The notes beneath the pieces are model-generated. The model had not been told where the DNA came from. It saw nothing but the letters and a program-made list of their open reading frames with translations, and searched no databases. This document shows, in pieces, positions 22,977 through 34,823 of a DNA stretch of 64,000 nucleotides (the stretch's first letter is position 1; each line of letters opens with the position of its first letter). The position numbers were made by a program, and so were the translations under genes. The stretch comes from Aspergillus flavus (lineage: Eukaryota > Ascomycota > Eurotiomycetes > Eurotiales > Aspergillaceae): contig NC_092406.1 in assembly GCF_009017415.1 (NCBI RefSeq), positions 1,736,001 through 1,800,000 on the forward strand, written 5' to 3'.

Positions 22977-24437
22977 TTACGAGTAGAAAGCACTTTTCTG
23001 GAAGCTTTCTGGAGAGATGTCGCCCATCTTTCCTTTGAGTTCAGGCTTCTTTTCGTTTGCCGGGATTTCGTCCGAGACGCGAGCTTGCATGCTGTTGGTA
23101 CGGCTGCTTGCCTCGCCACCCGATGTGATCGCCTGCTGTTGTGGCTTCCGCTGGATAGTCTCTAGATATGGCCCGGGGAGATACCCGACGCGGCCGTCCC
23201 GGGCGCGGCATCGCCACCATTCCGATGCGTTGCCTGTGGGATCTGACTTGCTAAGAACAGCGACGATATCGCCCTTCTTCACGGCCAGATCAATTCCATT
23301 GGTCTCCTGAGTCTCAGGGGTGTAGTCGTACAAGACCCGACAGAAGTCAAGCTTCGAAGGATCCAATGGTGCCTGTTGTACGGGCTCGCCGTTTGGCCCG
23401 ATCATGAGCTTTTGGCGTTCCTCTTGGGAGCGGGCGAGTGACTGGATGAGTTTACTCATCAGGTAAGGAAGTCCGAAAACAGCAAGGAGGAACATAATGA
23501 ATGGCTTCTTCGATGGCTTAGGGGGGGCGGGAGAGCCGTCCGGAAGGGTAGCCGGCGAACTCCGACCGTGGATAAATGCCGCAAAGGCAGCGGGAGTCAG
23601 AGAAGTGGCATCCGCCGGAGGAGGGCGGCCAGTAATCTTAGCAATCAACGTCTTAAACCACCGAATCATAGTGTAGATTCCAAGGGCTGAACCCAAGGTA
23701 GTACGCAAATTCCCGAGCTGCTCTGCAACTGACACCATTGCTAGAAAGAGGCATTAGTAAATCGCAATTTTCACCGCCGGTTAAACTAGGTGACTGCAAC
23801 ATACCAAAGAATGAGCTATGGGTTGCCATATAGGTGCTCTCAAGCATCTGAGCGAATCCGCCGAATGCGCCCACAATACTTTCAATCATCTGAAACGTGG
23901 CTTGTGTGCTTTGACTGAAGGAATTGGTCAAGCTGTTGGGGTCATTGGGATCACCAGGCATGCCGCCGTACATCCCACCCATGCCACCCATTCCACCGTA
24001 CATGCCGCCATAACCTCCATACCCTCCGTACATTGACCCCATGGAGCCAAAGCGGGAATATGGCGAGGAGTATGAGCCATAGCCACCGTACCCTCCATAT
24101 GGGCTAGCTCCAAGCCGGGAGGCACCATATGGCGAATAGTTCGACGCGGTGCGATTTACAACGGTATTTAGCGAATTAGGACGAGAGGGAAGGTCGGGGG
24201 CGGCAGATGTTGTTGAGGCGGTTGTAGATGTGGTCGCGGCTGGTGCCGCGGCTGTGGCAGTCATCGCAGAAGAGGCGACTGAGCCGCCAGTAGGTGATGC
24301 TGATAATGCGTTTCCTAGTAAAATATCGTGTGAGTAAAGGTCAAAAAAACGATGATAGATCGACAAGTTAACAATGACTTACCACCCGCTGTGGCACCCG
24401 CTCTCTCCCAAGGCTTGGGTGGCGAAACCGATGCCAT
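22977..24437 (-). CDS. pex13: Peroxin 13 (peroxisomal docking complex, SH3 domain)
   Basis: Three exons (24437-24383, 24314-23805, 23740-22977) encode 442 residues. Pex13 is the integral membrane part of the peroxisomal matrix-import docking site and binds Pex5 and Pex14. The short first exon begins MASVSPPKPWERAG, the typical Pex13 start. A Gly/Tyr-rich stretch with repeated GYGG and MYGG units fills about residues 85-140. Recent work on other species links such YG repeats to a hydrogel-like import gate. A hydrophobic segment lies at about 268-287 (FIMFLLAVFGLPYLM). The SH3 domain spans about 320-390: LDFCRVLYDYTPE, then EWWRCRARDGRVGYLPGPYLE. An unspliced reading loses the N terminus, so the small first exon is easy to miss. 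It is transcribed in the same direction as ero1 upstream, with 573 bp between them. Confidence 0.95.
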
Positions 24438-25010
24438 ATGTGTGTCGAAGATGATCAATCAGCAGCCTGGCATCGAGATCGACCCAAGCGGAGACAGTAA
24501 GCAGGGCTCTTCGTGCTAATGGTGAGGTATATAGCGAAAGCTTAGAGATGGGGAAAGGGGAAGAGTAGAGGAGAGTGAATGGTGTGGAGATGGAAACGAT
24601 GGGGTCTGAGAGCGGTGGAGGCGCAAAGGAGGAGAAATCGAAAAGTCCGGTGGTGCATGTGCCCGGAAATACCGAGGCTCTACCGGAAGGCTTGCCGACG
24701 GAGAACTCCGAGCGAATTCCGAAAGTTTGGTGATTCATATGATTACGTTGATACGAGGTTCTAGAAAACCGAGAGGAACATTAATATTCAAAAGAGATTC
24801 ATTCATCCAAGCCTGGACTCTCGGTGAACAAGACTTAACATCCAAAGCTGCTCACACACCCGTATGATATACACCCTAAACGCCAAAGATGTGTATCCGC
24901 TGGTTGTTGACAACGCCTAAGAAACGCCAATGAAGAGATCCTCTGTTATTGTACAGTTAAATGATCCACAAACATGATCACCAAATGTATATGCTGCAAA
25001 ACACCCCTGA
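24438..25010. promoter_or_regulatory. Intergenic region between ero1 and pex13
   Basis: This 573-bp gap holds the ero1 3' end and the pex13 promoter, both on the minus strand. No specific site is assigned. Confidence 0.4.
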
Positions 25011-26938
25011 TCATAGCTCATCGCGGCTCTCCATCCCCGGCTCCGATGGCCGTCTGATCCTCCACATCCGTGGCGGCACAGGAAGTCCTAGCCAATAACT
25101 CCACAGTCGGTTGAACTCTAGAACAATAATTTCAAATCTGTGTGGAATAACCATTAGTACTCGGGCGTTTTAATGCACGTCATTGATAACTTACAGAGTC
25201 TTGGGAATATTGGCCCAGCTTCTCAGGACGTAGAAGAATGTATTCCAAAAAACCTCAAACTCGGCACGGAGCTCGTCTAAGAAGCCGTCATTCTCACCTC
25301 GTGGCGCCCGCTCCCATGGTAGTTTTTCAGTGAGATACTGAAAATCATCTTCATCATCTTCATAGTAGAAAGTCGTACCACCATCCTTGACAAGACGTCT
25401 TGTTGTCTTGCCATCAGGGTTCTTTACGGACGACACGTCGGCTGGAATTGTAAGAGTCTCTCCATCTTGCACATCCATAGCACGATGGAAGCTCTTAACA
25501 GCCGCCACACTGTGAGAGATGCGACCTAGAGTGTTGATCAAAGCCACAAGTTCTGTCCTGCGCAAAGGAGGGTTTTCTCCATTCTTGGTCTCATCGTACT
25601 CAAACAGGACCTTCAAGGCGGTGCCGTATCCGTTGACCTGCAGTTTTCCCCATAATCGGCACTTATCGCACCCAACACAGTCCATCAAGCGGCTCACGTT
25701 TCTGAACCGGTTGCGGAAGTCTTCCTTCAGGCCGATGGCACTTGGATCCTGGAACATCAAGTTCTCATCGAAAATTTGTGGCCGGTTTGCGAGAGCCGAA
25801 GTCAAGAGAGACACCTTCTCCTTAGTGTCTGCATCCTGGGCGGGATCGCTGGTGCAATATGTGTAGCTCTCCAGGTGCTTCCGTAATTTCGCGACAGCGC
25901 GGGACACCAAGGCATAGTTGAAGTACAAGTTCGAGATGCGCTCCGGGTGGTCATGCAATCTTTCCTTGAAGCATTGCAAGTTCGGGTTCCATTGGCCGGT
26001 GGTCTGGTTGAAATAGTCCCAGCAAAGGTGGGTCGAAATAGACGCATGCATACCGCTGATGACCCGGTGGAAGACTCGCTTCTCGAGGCATTCATTGTCC
26101 AGCGGTAATCCCTCTGTGCGCTTCAGCTCCTTCTGGAGGACATTACGCAAGTCATTGGCAGCCTGAAGCTCTCCAAATTGAGGATTCGCAGACAGTTCCA
26201 ATTGTTCTGGTGTTGACTTCAAGAAGCAGTTCTCACGGTAAATTGCATTCCACACCTGGTGGGCTCCCATTCCTGCATATCCCGTGAATCGCTCCGGGTT
26301 ATCGAGCAGACTGACATAGTCGCCTTTGGCGCTCGCCCCTTCGTCCTCCGGAACGCAATAGTCTCGCTGATCGCACTCATCATCGTACTCGACCACACAG
26401 CTTTCTCCGACATCTTCTCCTAGCATGCCCTGGAGTGGACGATCGCCAGGCCGCTCCTTCCGGACCCCGGGCCCAGGATGGCCAGCTTTCGGACCCTCGA
26501 GTTTACTTAGCTCCTCTGCACGCCATGGTAGCGGGATATCCTCTTCTGCCTCGATGGTTGTAACGGAGCATGCAATGTTTCCACACATGCTATTCTCGTC
26601 TGACCAAAAGGGGCAGACTTTGTTGAAGAGATTGAGCCGATAGTATGAGAAGAAGTCGGTATCTTGGGTTATGGTTTGGAGGAGAGGGTAGACTTTGTCG
26701 TTCAACGAATCAATGCTGTTGTAGGAGACGCAAGCGTCGGAGACCGTGGCTTTAGGGTCGATCTAGGCAGAACATAGATTAGCAAATGGGCTCAATAAGG
26801 GAAGAGTAAATCCAATTTCTCTATATATGAGGTGTAACTCACGGCGCATGTATTCTGGTCATGGTGTTGAGACTCGGCATTGGTGAGCCTCAAGAAGGCA
26901 AACACAGCCAAATAAAATACTTTGGCTGCGGAAGGCAT
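25011..26938 (-). CDS. ero1: Ero1 endoplasmic reticulum oxidoreductin
   Basis: Three exons (26938-26843, 26762-25195, 25137-25011) encode 596 residues. Ero1 is the FAD enzyme that reoxidises protein disulfide isomerase in the ER, using oxygen. A signal peptide is visible (KVFYLAVFAFL, then NAES). The shuttle disulfide CxxxxC is C92-C97 (CGNIAC). The active-site CxxCxxC is C394-C397-C400 (CVGCDKC). FAD-domain segments include the stretch around TGYAGMGAHQVWNAIY. The last exon is short and joined by a GTAAGT donor and a CAG acceptor. It adds FEIIVLEFNRLWSYWLG and ends in SRDEL. RDEL resembles the HDEL/KDEL retrieval signals, suggesting receptor-mediated retention; this ending is missed if the last intron is not spliced. 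It is likely induced by the unfolded protein response, but no UPR element was verified. Confidence 0.95.
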
Positions 26939-29257
26939 TTTTTTTATCGGGAGAACAACGTGCAAGGAAACGATTGTAATGGATGTGTAGATGTGTAGAA
27001 ACTTAGTGTCTATCGGTTGTGTAAATCCGTTGACCCTTCACATGAAAAACACAAGCAGTGGGCCTAGAAATTGTCAATCAGATCAAGGGTCTAAACAAAC
27101 TCATGATCTTCTGTCAATAATGATCCACTGCTGTATGTATGTATGTATGTATGTATATCGGGGTTTATAAGAACGAAAAAATTAAAAAGACGCAACAAAA
27201 TCCAATGCGACCGAGAAAATCATAAAAAAGAGAATGAGCGGATTGGGCGAGTTATGAAGGAGTAGAGCGAGAGAAGTTGACAAGCTGTCCTTGGTGGCGG
27301 AGTTGCATGACAGTAATCGGATGATTATCAATAGTCCTCCTTCAATAACCTCCGCCAAGCCTTTTCCGAAGCAGTTCCATTCGCTAGCGCCCCATCTATG
27401 TTTTTCTATAGTCCTCAACTTTTTGTTGAAACAAAGAAGGCTGTTTCAGGTTATATGAAACAATAACAACAAGGATGATCTTGTTATAATCAGGGCAATA
27501 ACAAGTGAGAAAAATGAAAGATGAATATCATGAAACACCCCTCTAAAAGATATATGACTAAGCATCGCTAATGGGAGACTTCAAGTTTGTAAGTACTGTG
27601 AACAATGCTGTAAGGATAGAGTTATCATAATGCAGTAGGTATACAGGGGACCCCAGTGCTGAACAAGATCAATTAACAACCTGGGCAGCAACAAACTAAC
27701 GTAGTATTTAGACTACAAATTATGTATGCCCTGCAAGTGACACCACACTAAAAAAATATATTATAAGACCCATCTGAATCACAGAACCCTTAAATCCTGG
27801 AGAAATCTCCCATGCTCAGCAAATGGCGTGACACCTTTCCCCCGGCGGTAATGAATGGAACCCTGACTGATTCTCCTAGCCTTAGTGTCATTTTAAAAGA
27901 CCCTGGTTGCGCCAAGCACGCGCGTGTACAGTTTTCCCCAGACCCAACAATCTTGGCATCTCGTGGAGACCATCCAGCCCTAAGGGCTAGAGCTCAATCC
28001 ATTTGTATTGAACTGAAGGCATACTCATGGCTTTACATTCCATGTATCCGTAAGCGATTTGGCTTATAGAAAATAGAGCTTACTGTTACTCCAGGGCGGA
28101 TTTAATTATCAAGTCATGCACAATACTATAGGTGCCTGAATTGGGTACAAGTTTTTCTCTTGGGTGCTTTTCTTTTCTTTTCTTTTCATATTTCGTTTTC
28201 GATTCACCAAACCCCGAAGAAAACTAAACACGACTGAAAAAAAGACAAATCCGATTGACTTAAGGTTTTCCATTTTGGAGAGCAATAATTAAGGTTGGGC
28301 ATGCCCATCATATACCCAAGCTACTAATATATTAGCGTACATGCAAGGGCGAGCTGGAGCATGGAGTGGTATCTGCTAGATGCACACATACCATACCGCA
28401 TTCTCGCACTTCTCGCTTAACCGCTTCCTTCAATTTACTTTCCCCCTCCTCATTACGTATCATATTTCTTGGTTGCCTTCAGCGAACAGCTACTAGTAGA
28501 GATCGTCCATACTTATACTTTGTGATTGGTATTGATACAAGTCATGTCAAGATTAGGACGTACCACCAGTTAGGACTTTTCACTGTCCTGGATGATTTTG
28601 CAAGTACGTGGCTAATTTTTTCCCGTTCAATAAATAAAATACACCTCATTTGCATGACTCGATCATAAAATGCAAATTACTCATTTCGTGTGTGTACGCC
28701 TGCATCAAAGGAACAAATGAATAGAACTAAGATTTTTACGTTACTACGGGAAAGAGGTTACTACTGGCAATGTAATGTTTGTAAAGTGTCCCTCTATCGG
28801 ATTCATAGTCAAACCCGAGAGGAAGAAGTAAGTTCATTCAATTGCACTCAATCGGACTTTGTGATGTTGCATCCGAGAGGCAGGAACAAGTCCAGTTGGT
28901 TCTCTGATGGGCAGTGGATACAGGAATAGTTACAAACAACATTAAACATGCCCAATCATGACCATGATCAAGCTCAACGGCCATAGGAGGAAGCGCGTTG
29001 GAATCTTGACGGACATTTAAAAGTACAGAAAGCCGAACAACATGAAAGATAATCAATCCATGACTCCATGCCCAAAACTCCGAACAAATCCATGTATCAA
29101 CCCATTCCATGGTCAGCATGATGCTGAAGTACATGAAAACAATACAAAACATGAGGTATCACATTGTGTTGTCAAATCCCTGACATCTCAGCCCTTTATA
29201 TCAACCTTTTATATACTCCTTAAATAACCATTTGGAAACGGAGAGTCGAATTCGAGT
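26939..29257. other. 2.3-kb intergenic region
   Basis: No gene is recognised. It contains the ero1 promoter (proximal to 26939) and a TGTA microsatellite. An isolated ATG-started 85-codon open frame at 27812-28069 has somewhat higher GC than its surroundings but no recognisable domain. A CTTTT repeat lies at about 28165-28190. Confidence 0.4.
27132..27155 (+). repeat. TGTA tetranucleotide microsatellite
   Basis: Six perfect tandem TGTA units, about 190 bp upstream of the ero1 start codon. Length variation here could be polymorphic. Confidence 0.9.
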
Positions 29258-30061
29258 TTACTGGGTACTCCTGCGGTTTCGGCGACGCAGGCTCAGTACC
29301 CTTCTGAGGGAGGCGAATGGCTTTGGAAGCGGCGTGTTGTAGAAAGGGTCATTCTTAAAGTCTTCTTCGGTGAATTTCTGTCAAAGAGTTTAATGCTTTG
29401 CCGTGTCAAGGATGACACAAGAGTGGGTACTTACCAAGCCGGGGCAGCGCATAAAGTTACCATAGTCGTTCATCATATTGGTACCCTCCTCGTAGTTGTA
29501 AGTTTGTCCTTCCCTATCCGTAGTACCAGGTGGATAGAAAGCCACCCCATCGAGAGGACGATGGCTGTTAATGCTGTCTTTGATCTTATCCTCTGGGGTG
29601 GCCTTCAAAGCTTCCTCATTCGTTCTTTTGACGGCTTCAATTGGGCTCAACTTGCTGTCGAAATTTCTTTCCGGGTAAACTGCATCGTATGGTCCTTCAT
29701 GGTGATACTGAAAAAAGCTAGCACTGTCCAGGCGGTCGATGACGTCAGGATTAACGAGTTGACTGTCTCGGGAGTACCTCATTGTGCGTCGTGGGCCGCG
29801 AGAATGACGACGGGAGTGATTGTTGTAGTGACTGGTGCACTCGCGTTTCTTCTTTGGCTCGACGGGGAGGTGCTCGAGATATCCGTCAAAGTAGATAGAA
29901 GGGATAGACGAGGATCGCTGGCGTCGGAGTGACTGGCGGCTTGGTGAAGATGAGAGGAAACGGCAGCAGGAGCTGTTCATGTTCAGATCCGAATCCAGCT
30001 GGTGGTGAGAAGGGTAGGGCGAGTAGGGTGTCATATAGACGGCTTCTCCGGTGGAGACCAT
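29258..30061 (-). CDS. Pal1-family cell morphology protein
   Basis: Two exons (30061-29435 and 29377-29258) encode 248 residues. Pal1 (PF08316) proteins localise to growth sites and, in yeasts, to endocytic patches, and influence polarised shape. The signature is NPDVIDRLDSASFFQYHHEG followed by PYDAVYPERN, close to the family pattern DVID.LD....HHDGPFDA. The N-terminal 90 residues are Ser/Arg/His-rich and disordered. The second exon gives KFTEEDFKNDPFYNTPLPKP and a basic tail. The ATG at 30061 is the first Met of the frame. A non-ATG open extension reaches 30172, so a further upstream exon cannot be excluded. It is shorter than several Pal1 proteins and may be a paralogue. Confidence 0.8.
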
Positions 30062-31792
30062 ATTGTTGAATAGACGGTGAAGGTGTCGTAGAATAAATTT
30101 GAGACCTGTCCTCTGACAGCTCAGATGGCTGGATATAGTTGAATAGATGTATGCAGGTAGGCGATAGCACACGGACGCTATTGTGATAGTGCGTTTAATG
30201 TCACGATCTGATGTGGGGCTAGTATCGAAAGTAGAAAATCGTAGTTCAAAGGCGCTCGAACTGTTGATATTGTGGTCTTCTGGTGTGAAATCTTTGACAA
30301 AGATGAAAGTAGAGATAGATAGTAAGAGGATGAGGAAGAATACTCCTGACAGATAGCAATAATTTAAAGAAGAGTCATCACTGCCCCCGGTGGCCGAGAG
30401 TGACGTGACGACTTGCGTATGATGATCCCGCAGGGTCCGGGGGTGGGCTTATCGATAACAGTGGCACGTCAGCCTTGTATAGGCTTAGCGGCTTCGCCAC
30501 ATCGAGCTTAGCGTAAGGATCTGTCCGGAAGACTAGGCCCTTTTGGTTACATTCAACTGGCCTCGATGATGAAAAGATGAGAGTCTAGATGGTTGACCTC
30601 AGAGATTTAGCGGAATTCTTACAGCCCAAGGTTGTCTTCCACGGATTCATAAAGTTTTCTCTTTCTGAGAAAAGGCACTGAAACCTTACGAGCAGTCAGC
30701 ACCAACCAACGGTTCCCTTCAGCATCTGACTGGGCTGAATGACTAAAGTGGACCGCAGATCACTGCTGACCAATATCTAAAGTCACGTCATAACTGATCT
30801 CACAGTTTCCACCTGATGGGGCGTATGTTTTCCTCCTATCCGACCATTACCCGAAGTATCTATATCAAAGAGCTCCTAGTTCATTATCTCGACAAAGGAA
30901 GAATTGATTCGAATTCTAAGTTCATCATTAGTACGCTCATAGCGTCCGTGCTGATGGTATTAGAAGGACTAGGGTTGTGTAGCTTTGCTAGTCCAGGTAC
31001 TACTCTATGATGTCGTACTAAGCGAGAGGTCTAGAAGAACCGTGGAATTTGCTTCCATGACGTTTACTGAGTTAGTCACCTCGCACGACCCACCGGTTCT
31101 TAATAAAATTCAAGGGACCAATTTTACATTCTGGACCATTCACTTAACGTCCATTCTACCATCTGGACCAGACGCGAAGTTCCAGAACATATGTATACAA
31201 AATTCGGCATTGAAACACTGCTGGAAGCGCTAAGGCTCCTGCTTAGTCAACTAAGACGAGATCTGGTAAAATTAAATAAGAAATTGAGAAACTAAATTTA
31301 GGCATTATTATCCGAGTCACGAGACCAGTTTCACTTGTACTTTCGATTTACGGTCATCATCACGAGTATTTAAGTTTTCTGACTTGAAGGATATATAGAA
31401 CTGGCCTGTAATGTGAGTACACGACACGAGAGGATTCAGAAAGCTTCGGGGTCCGAGTAGTATGGGAGCACTGGCTATTGTTTTCAACTATTTCTCTCGT
31501 CGAATAATTTTATGAGTCAAGTTACGATATAGCGAGCAGCCGGAGACGCAAGGCGCTGCTCATGTAGTAGCAGGCTAGTTCAAATCCCGATATCAATAAG
31601 TTGAACGGAGCAATAATTAACTATTGCTGGTGCATGGTTAAGATGCATATACGAAATCATCTATTGTCAATGTCTCATTGGGTAAAGCAAGCCGCAAGCT
31701 TGGCGCCCCAGAATACTGAAAGTTACCCACACTTTCTTGGCTTGTGCGTTGAATAACAAAACATTTCTTCCCAAGGAAACACCCATCACCTG
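30062..31792. other. Divergent intergenic region (pal1-like / usb1)
   Basis: This 1.7-kb gap lies between two divergent genes. No conserved coding sequence was found. Open frames near 30816-31233 use mixed or non-ATG starts and show no domain. Confidence 0.45.
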
Positions 31793-32808
31793 ATGGCGTT
31801 GGTGCAATATTCGGATTCAGAGTCCGAGGAAGATACTTCACACAGTGAAAGTTCCCCAAGACCAGCCAAGAGACTGCGGCAAGAAAGCACTGCCACGCCG
31901 GTCTCATCCCTCCCTCCGCTACCGAAAACCTTTCATGATCTATATGCATCGAGCACTCGTATTAGTGTAAAAGATGATCCAAGCCTCCATGGGGGCCGTA
32001 AAAGGGCCATTCCGCACGTTGAAGGAAACTGGCCGACTCATATCTATCTAGAGTGTAGGGTTACAATCTCTGCTGCTACTCCTGATTGGTGAGCTAACTT
32101 GAGCAGGGTATCCGTCAAAAGGAGAGCTTTCCACGTTAAGCAATGTTATTGCGCAGATTGAGGGAAAGCTTAGAAAGAGTAAAGTAAAACTCAATAGCTT
32201 GCTGCGAAGTGATCTTGGCGCACAACTCCCACTGCACATCAGCCTTTCAAGGCCGGTAGTTCTTCGGACTGAGCAGCGGCAATCATTTTTGGACACCTTT
32301 AAATCCGCCATTGAAGACTCAAACATACGAGCGTAAGTTGGTTGCCTTTTCCCCCTTGCAGGATAAAAAAATTTGACATAACACAAGGTTCAATGCTACA
32401 ACGGAAGGTTTATACTGTGTGTCCAATCATGAAAAGACACGGTGGTTTTATGTCCTGCGAGTGAAAAAGCCAGAAAATGACGCCCTCAACCGCCTTCTGA
32501 AACTCTCAAATCGATCGCTAGCTTTTTTCAACCAGCCACCGCTCTATGAGGCTTCACCGCATATCTTGACTGCAGATGCAGGCTTGAGCTCTCCTATGAA
32601 ATGGCAGCGAGGTGGTTCTGCAGACTATTCTCACTGCTTTCACATCTCTTTGGCTTGGAGCTTGACAGAACCCTCTCCCGATGAAAGGGATCAGATCGCT
32701 AATATAAAACTTCGAGAACTTAGTGATTTGAGCGTCTACTTTGACTGCGTGAAGGCGAAAATTGGCAACAATATAACGAGCATGCCGCTTGCTTGTCTGC
32801 TGGGGTAA
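31793..32808 (+). CDS. usb1: Usb1/Mpn1 U6 snRNA 3'-5' phosphodiesterase
   Basis: Three exons (31793-32054, 32107-32332, 32388-32808) encode 302 residues. Usb1 trims the 3' oligo(U) tail of U6 snRNA and leaves a cyclic or 3' phosphate, protecting U6 in the nucleus. It is a 2H phosphoesterase, and both HxS motifs are present: HISLSRP (H131, S133) and FHISLAW (H248, S250). The N-terminal 50 residues are acidic then basic, including SDSESEEDTSHSESS and a KRLRQ nuclear-localisation-like patch. The start ATG fits the conserved opening LVQYSDSESE. Intron 1 is 52 nt and intron 2 is 55 nt. For intron 2 the AG at 32386-32387 is chosen over a nearer CAG because only it restores the frame. The gap to the DUF3807 gene, same strand, is 618 bp. 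Confidence 0.93.
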
Positions 32809-33426
32809 TTAGTTAGAAAAGAACGGAGATTTTATTTCTGCCGTGACATGTGAACATAATTGATCGACGCCTTGCATTAACACTGACAGTGCAGCTCCTG
32901 GAGGAACAGCTGCGGGATCAGCTGACTAGTCATTAGTCACTGTATTCAAATATTTCCCAGTTATCCAGGCGCTCATAATTAATATTAGACTCATGGGGAT
33001 TCAGGGATGCTCTCCGAGGATCCAAGTTCATGCGAGAAGTATATAGGTAGGTCTCGAAAATGCATTATTCTGCCCATCGCACATTCAGGAATCTCGTCAT
33101 GAAGGTAGGATCATCGAGCTACAAGATTTCTAGCTGTAATAGTTTCAATTCGCTTTTCTTAGGACCTTTTAATGTTAGACATCATTTCAATGGAATCTCT
33201 GCAGAGGGAAAATGTACGAGATATATGTGGATGCCTCAGGATACATAAATACGGGAAAGACGTAAGATTACAGACCTTGGTTGTCGCGCCAAGAGACGCG
33301 TCCTTTTGATTTCCTCCCGTCCTCAATTCGCGGGAGTTTACAACCTGCTCTCACGTCGATCAGTATACTGTATTCACGCATGACTTGGATCGTGTGAGTA
33401 GGTTTGTATTTCAAATAATAATCAAA
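32809..33426. promoter_or_regulatory. Intergenic region upstream of the DUF3807 gene
   Basis: This 618-bp gap holds the usb1 3' end and the promoter of the next gene. No specific feature is recognised. Confidence 0.4.
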
Positions 33427-34045
33427 ATGTCTACACCGCACATCCCACCTGTAACGATAGTGAGTTTTGTCCTATATTGTCGTTAGCCCATCTCACTGAC
33501 CCCCTTCGCTGTAGGAAGACCTACAAGCATTTCAAGCTAAACACTTTCCCGGAAGTACTCGGTCCCTTGTATCTGAGTATACCTACAATGAAAATGTAAC
33601 GGACGAGCTGGCAGTCGATGACGACGGCCTTGGATACTACCCCGATGGTGTGAAGCGCACCCTGACGGACGAGCAGATCGAAATATTCAGACATAGTGAG
33701 ATACACTCACTTATGCGCGAAAGACTACTTAAAGAAGAGGAGGAGGTGTATCAGAAAGCTGCTGAAATCAATGAGATTAAGGATAATCAAGCAGATGACA
33801 AAGACACTTCTGCAAAGCGCTCTGGTGTCGTTGGTGAAACTGATCAATCGACAGGCGAGGATCAACAAGCGAGAACTCTGCAGTCTGATACCAGGCAGTC
33901 CGTGGCCAGGAACCGAACCGTAGATAATAGTTCGGACCCTACGCTGGACTATGATGAAGACGCTTCTGAAGATACCTGCAAGCCTGCTCCATCAGGTTAT
34001 AATTCTCATATAGCTGGTCGCAGGATCATTTCGTATGAAGATTAG
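33427..34045 (+). CDS. DUF3807-domain protein of unknown function
   Basis: Two exons (33427-33459 and 33515-34045) encode 187 residues. The tiny first exon encodes MSTPHIPPVTI and splices (GTGAGT donor, TAG acceptor, 55 nt) to EDLQAFQAKHFPGSTRSLVS. The family core follows: DDDGLGYYPDGVKRTLTDEQ, then IEIFRHSEIHSLMRE. A Glu/Lys-rich helical stretch and a disordered acidic region (LDYDEDASED) lead to the conserved ending GRRIISYED. These features match fungal DUF3807 (PF12720) proteins, for which I know no established function. The highly charged, small, single-domain form suggests a binding partner rather than an enzyme. Confidence 0.85.
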
Positions 34046-34470
34046 CTGCCGGATTCTTCGACGAAAATACGAAATGGAGCTATGATGAACTTTTGGCATT
34101 ATCTAAACCCGCTATTACTCGACTACGGTCGGGTCTTCTGAAAGCCTATATAGTGTTCCGTGAGTCTCCTCCCCTTGACCCTGGTTCTTCAGCTATGATG
34201 AAACTCTTCGTATCAGTCATCCTTAGTCGGATCGCCATACCATCTGCGGATGTGTAAGGCTATGACGACTTAATCTTCTCTCTGAGCTATTTCTCACTAA
34301 ATTATGAATGTTATCAAAGCGGAGGCTATAATGCTAATTGTTCATGTGAGGCAGGGCTCGGTTGCGTACGGTTCGAGACATTGCACGGCAAATGTACTAG
34401 CTTATACGTAACTACAAGTTTGTATCGGTGCCCGAGCGACGTGGGATCATCGCCTTAGATATCTATCGTG
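34045..34470 (+). pseudogene. Unidentified coding-like relic with one intron and an in-frame stop
   Basis: Immediately after the DUF3807 stop, a different frame reads like protein: AAGFFDENTKWSYDELLALS, then KPAITRLRSGLLKAYIVFRE. A GTAAGG donor (34254) and a GCAG acceptor (ending 34354) with GCTAAT upstream join it to ARLRTVRDIARQMY. A TAG follows at 34398-34400, after which the same frame continues LIRNYKFVSVPERRG. A single C-to-T change (CAG to TAG) would explain the stop. No start codon for this frame exists (TGA at 34036-34038), so the 5' part is missing or spliced from elsewhere. I do not recognise the family. It could be the 3' remnant of a decayed gene, or chance. Confidence 0.35.
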
Positions 34471-34823
34471 CGTCTTGACACAGTGAACCGTTGAGGTTGA
34501 GTATACCTGGTCATGATCCTCAAACACTCTAATGGCTTCGCTACGCATATTGACATGGGATATCAACTTCACTGCGAATCGCTCGGCGGTATGAGGTAAA
34601 TTCAATCCTCGAGGAATCAACTACCACTGCGGTGACGGAAACATGTTCCGTTACTTCAGTAGCCCTGGTCCTTCTTCATGAACTTCTATTTCGTACGAGG
34701 TATAGAGTAATTCTGAACAACTTAGTCATAACAAAGCATTCTTTCAATGCAGCAATTTTGAAAGGGCACAATCCATATCGGAAAGTGTATCAACTATATC
34801 GACGAGAACGTCGCCTGCTTATC
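34471..34823. other. Intergenic region before the MFS transporter 3' end
   Basis: About 350 bp with no recognised feature. Confidence 0.4.

Noticed and set aside
23653..23804. Continuation of the pex13 second exon frame past 23805
   Set aside because: The frame runs through a clear intron (GTATGT donor, CTAG acceptor). Splicing to 23740 restores the conserved AMVSVAEQLGNL.
27132..27155. Tandem array as possible CRISPR or satellite
   Set aside because: A plain tetranucleotide microsatellite in a eukaryotic genome, with no spacers.
31570..31600. TTCAAAT-type B-box-like sequence, possible tRNA
   Set aside because: The flanking bases cannot form the T-arm stem, and no matching A box or acceptor stem was found upstream.
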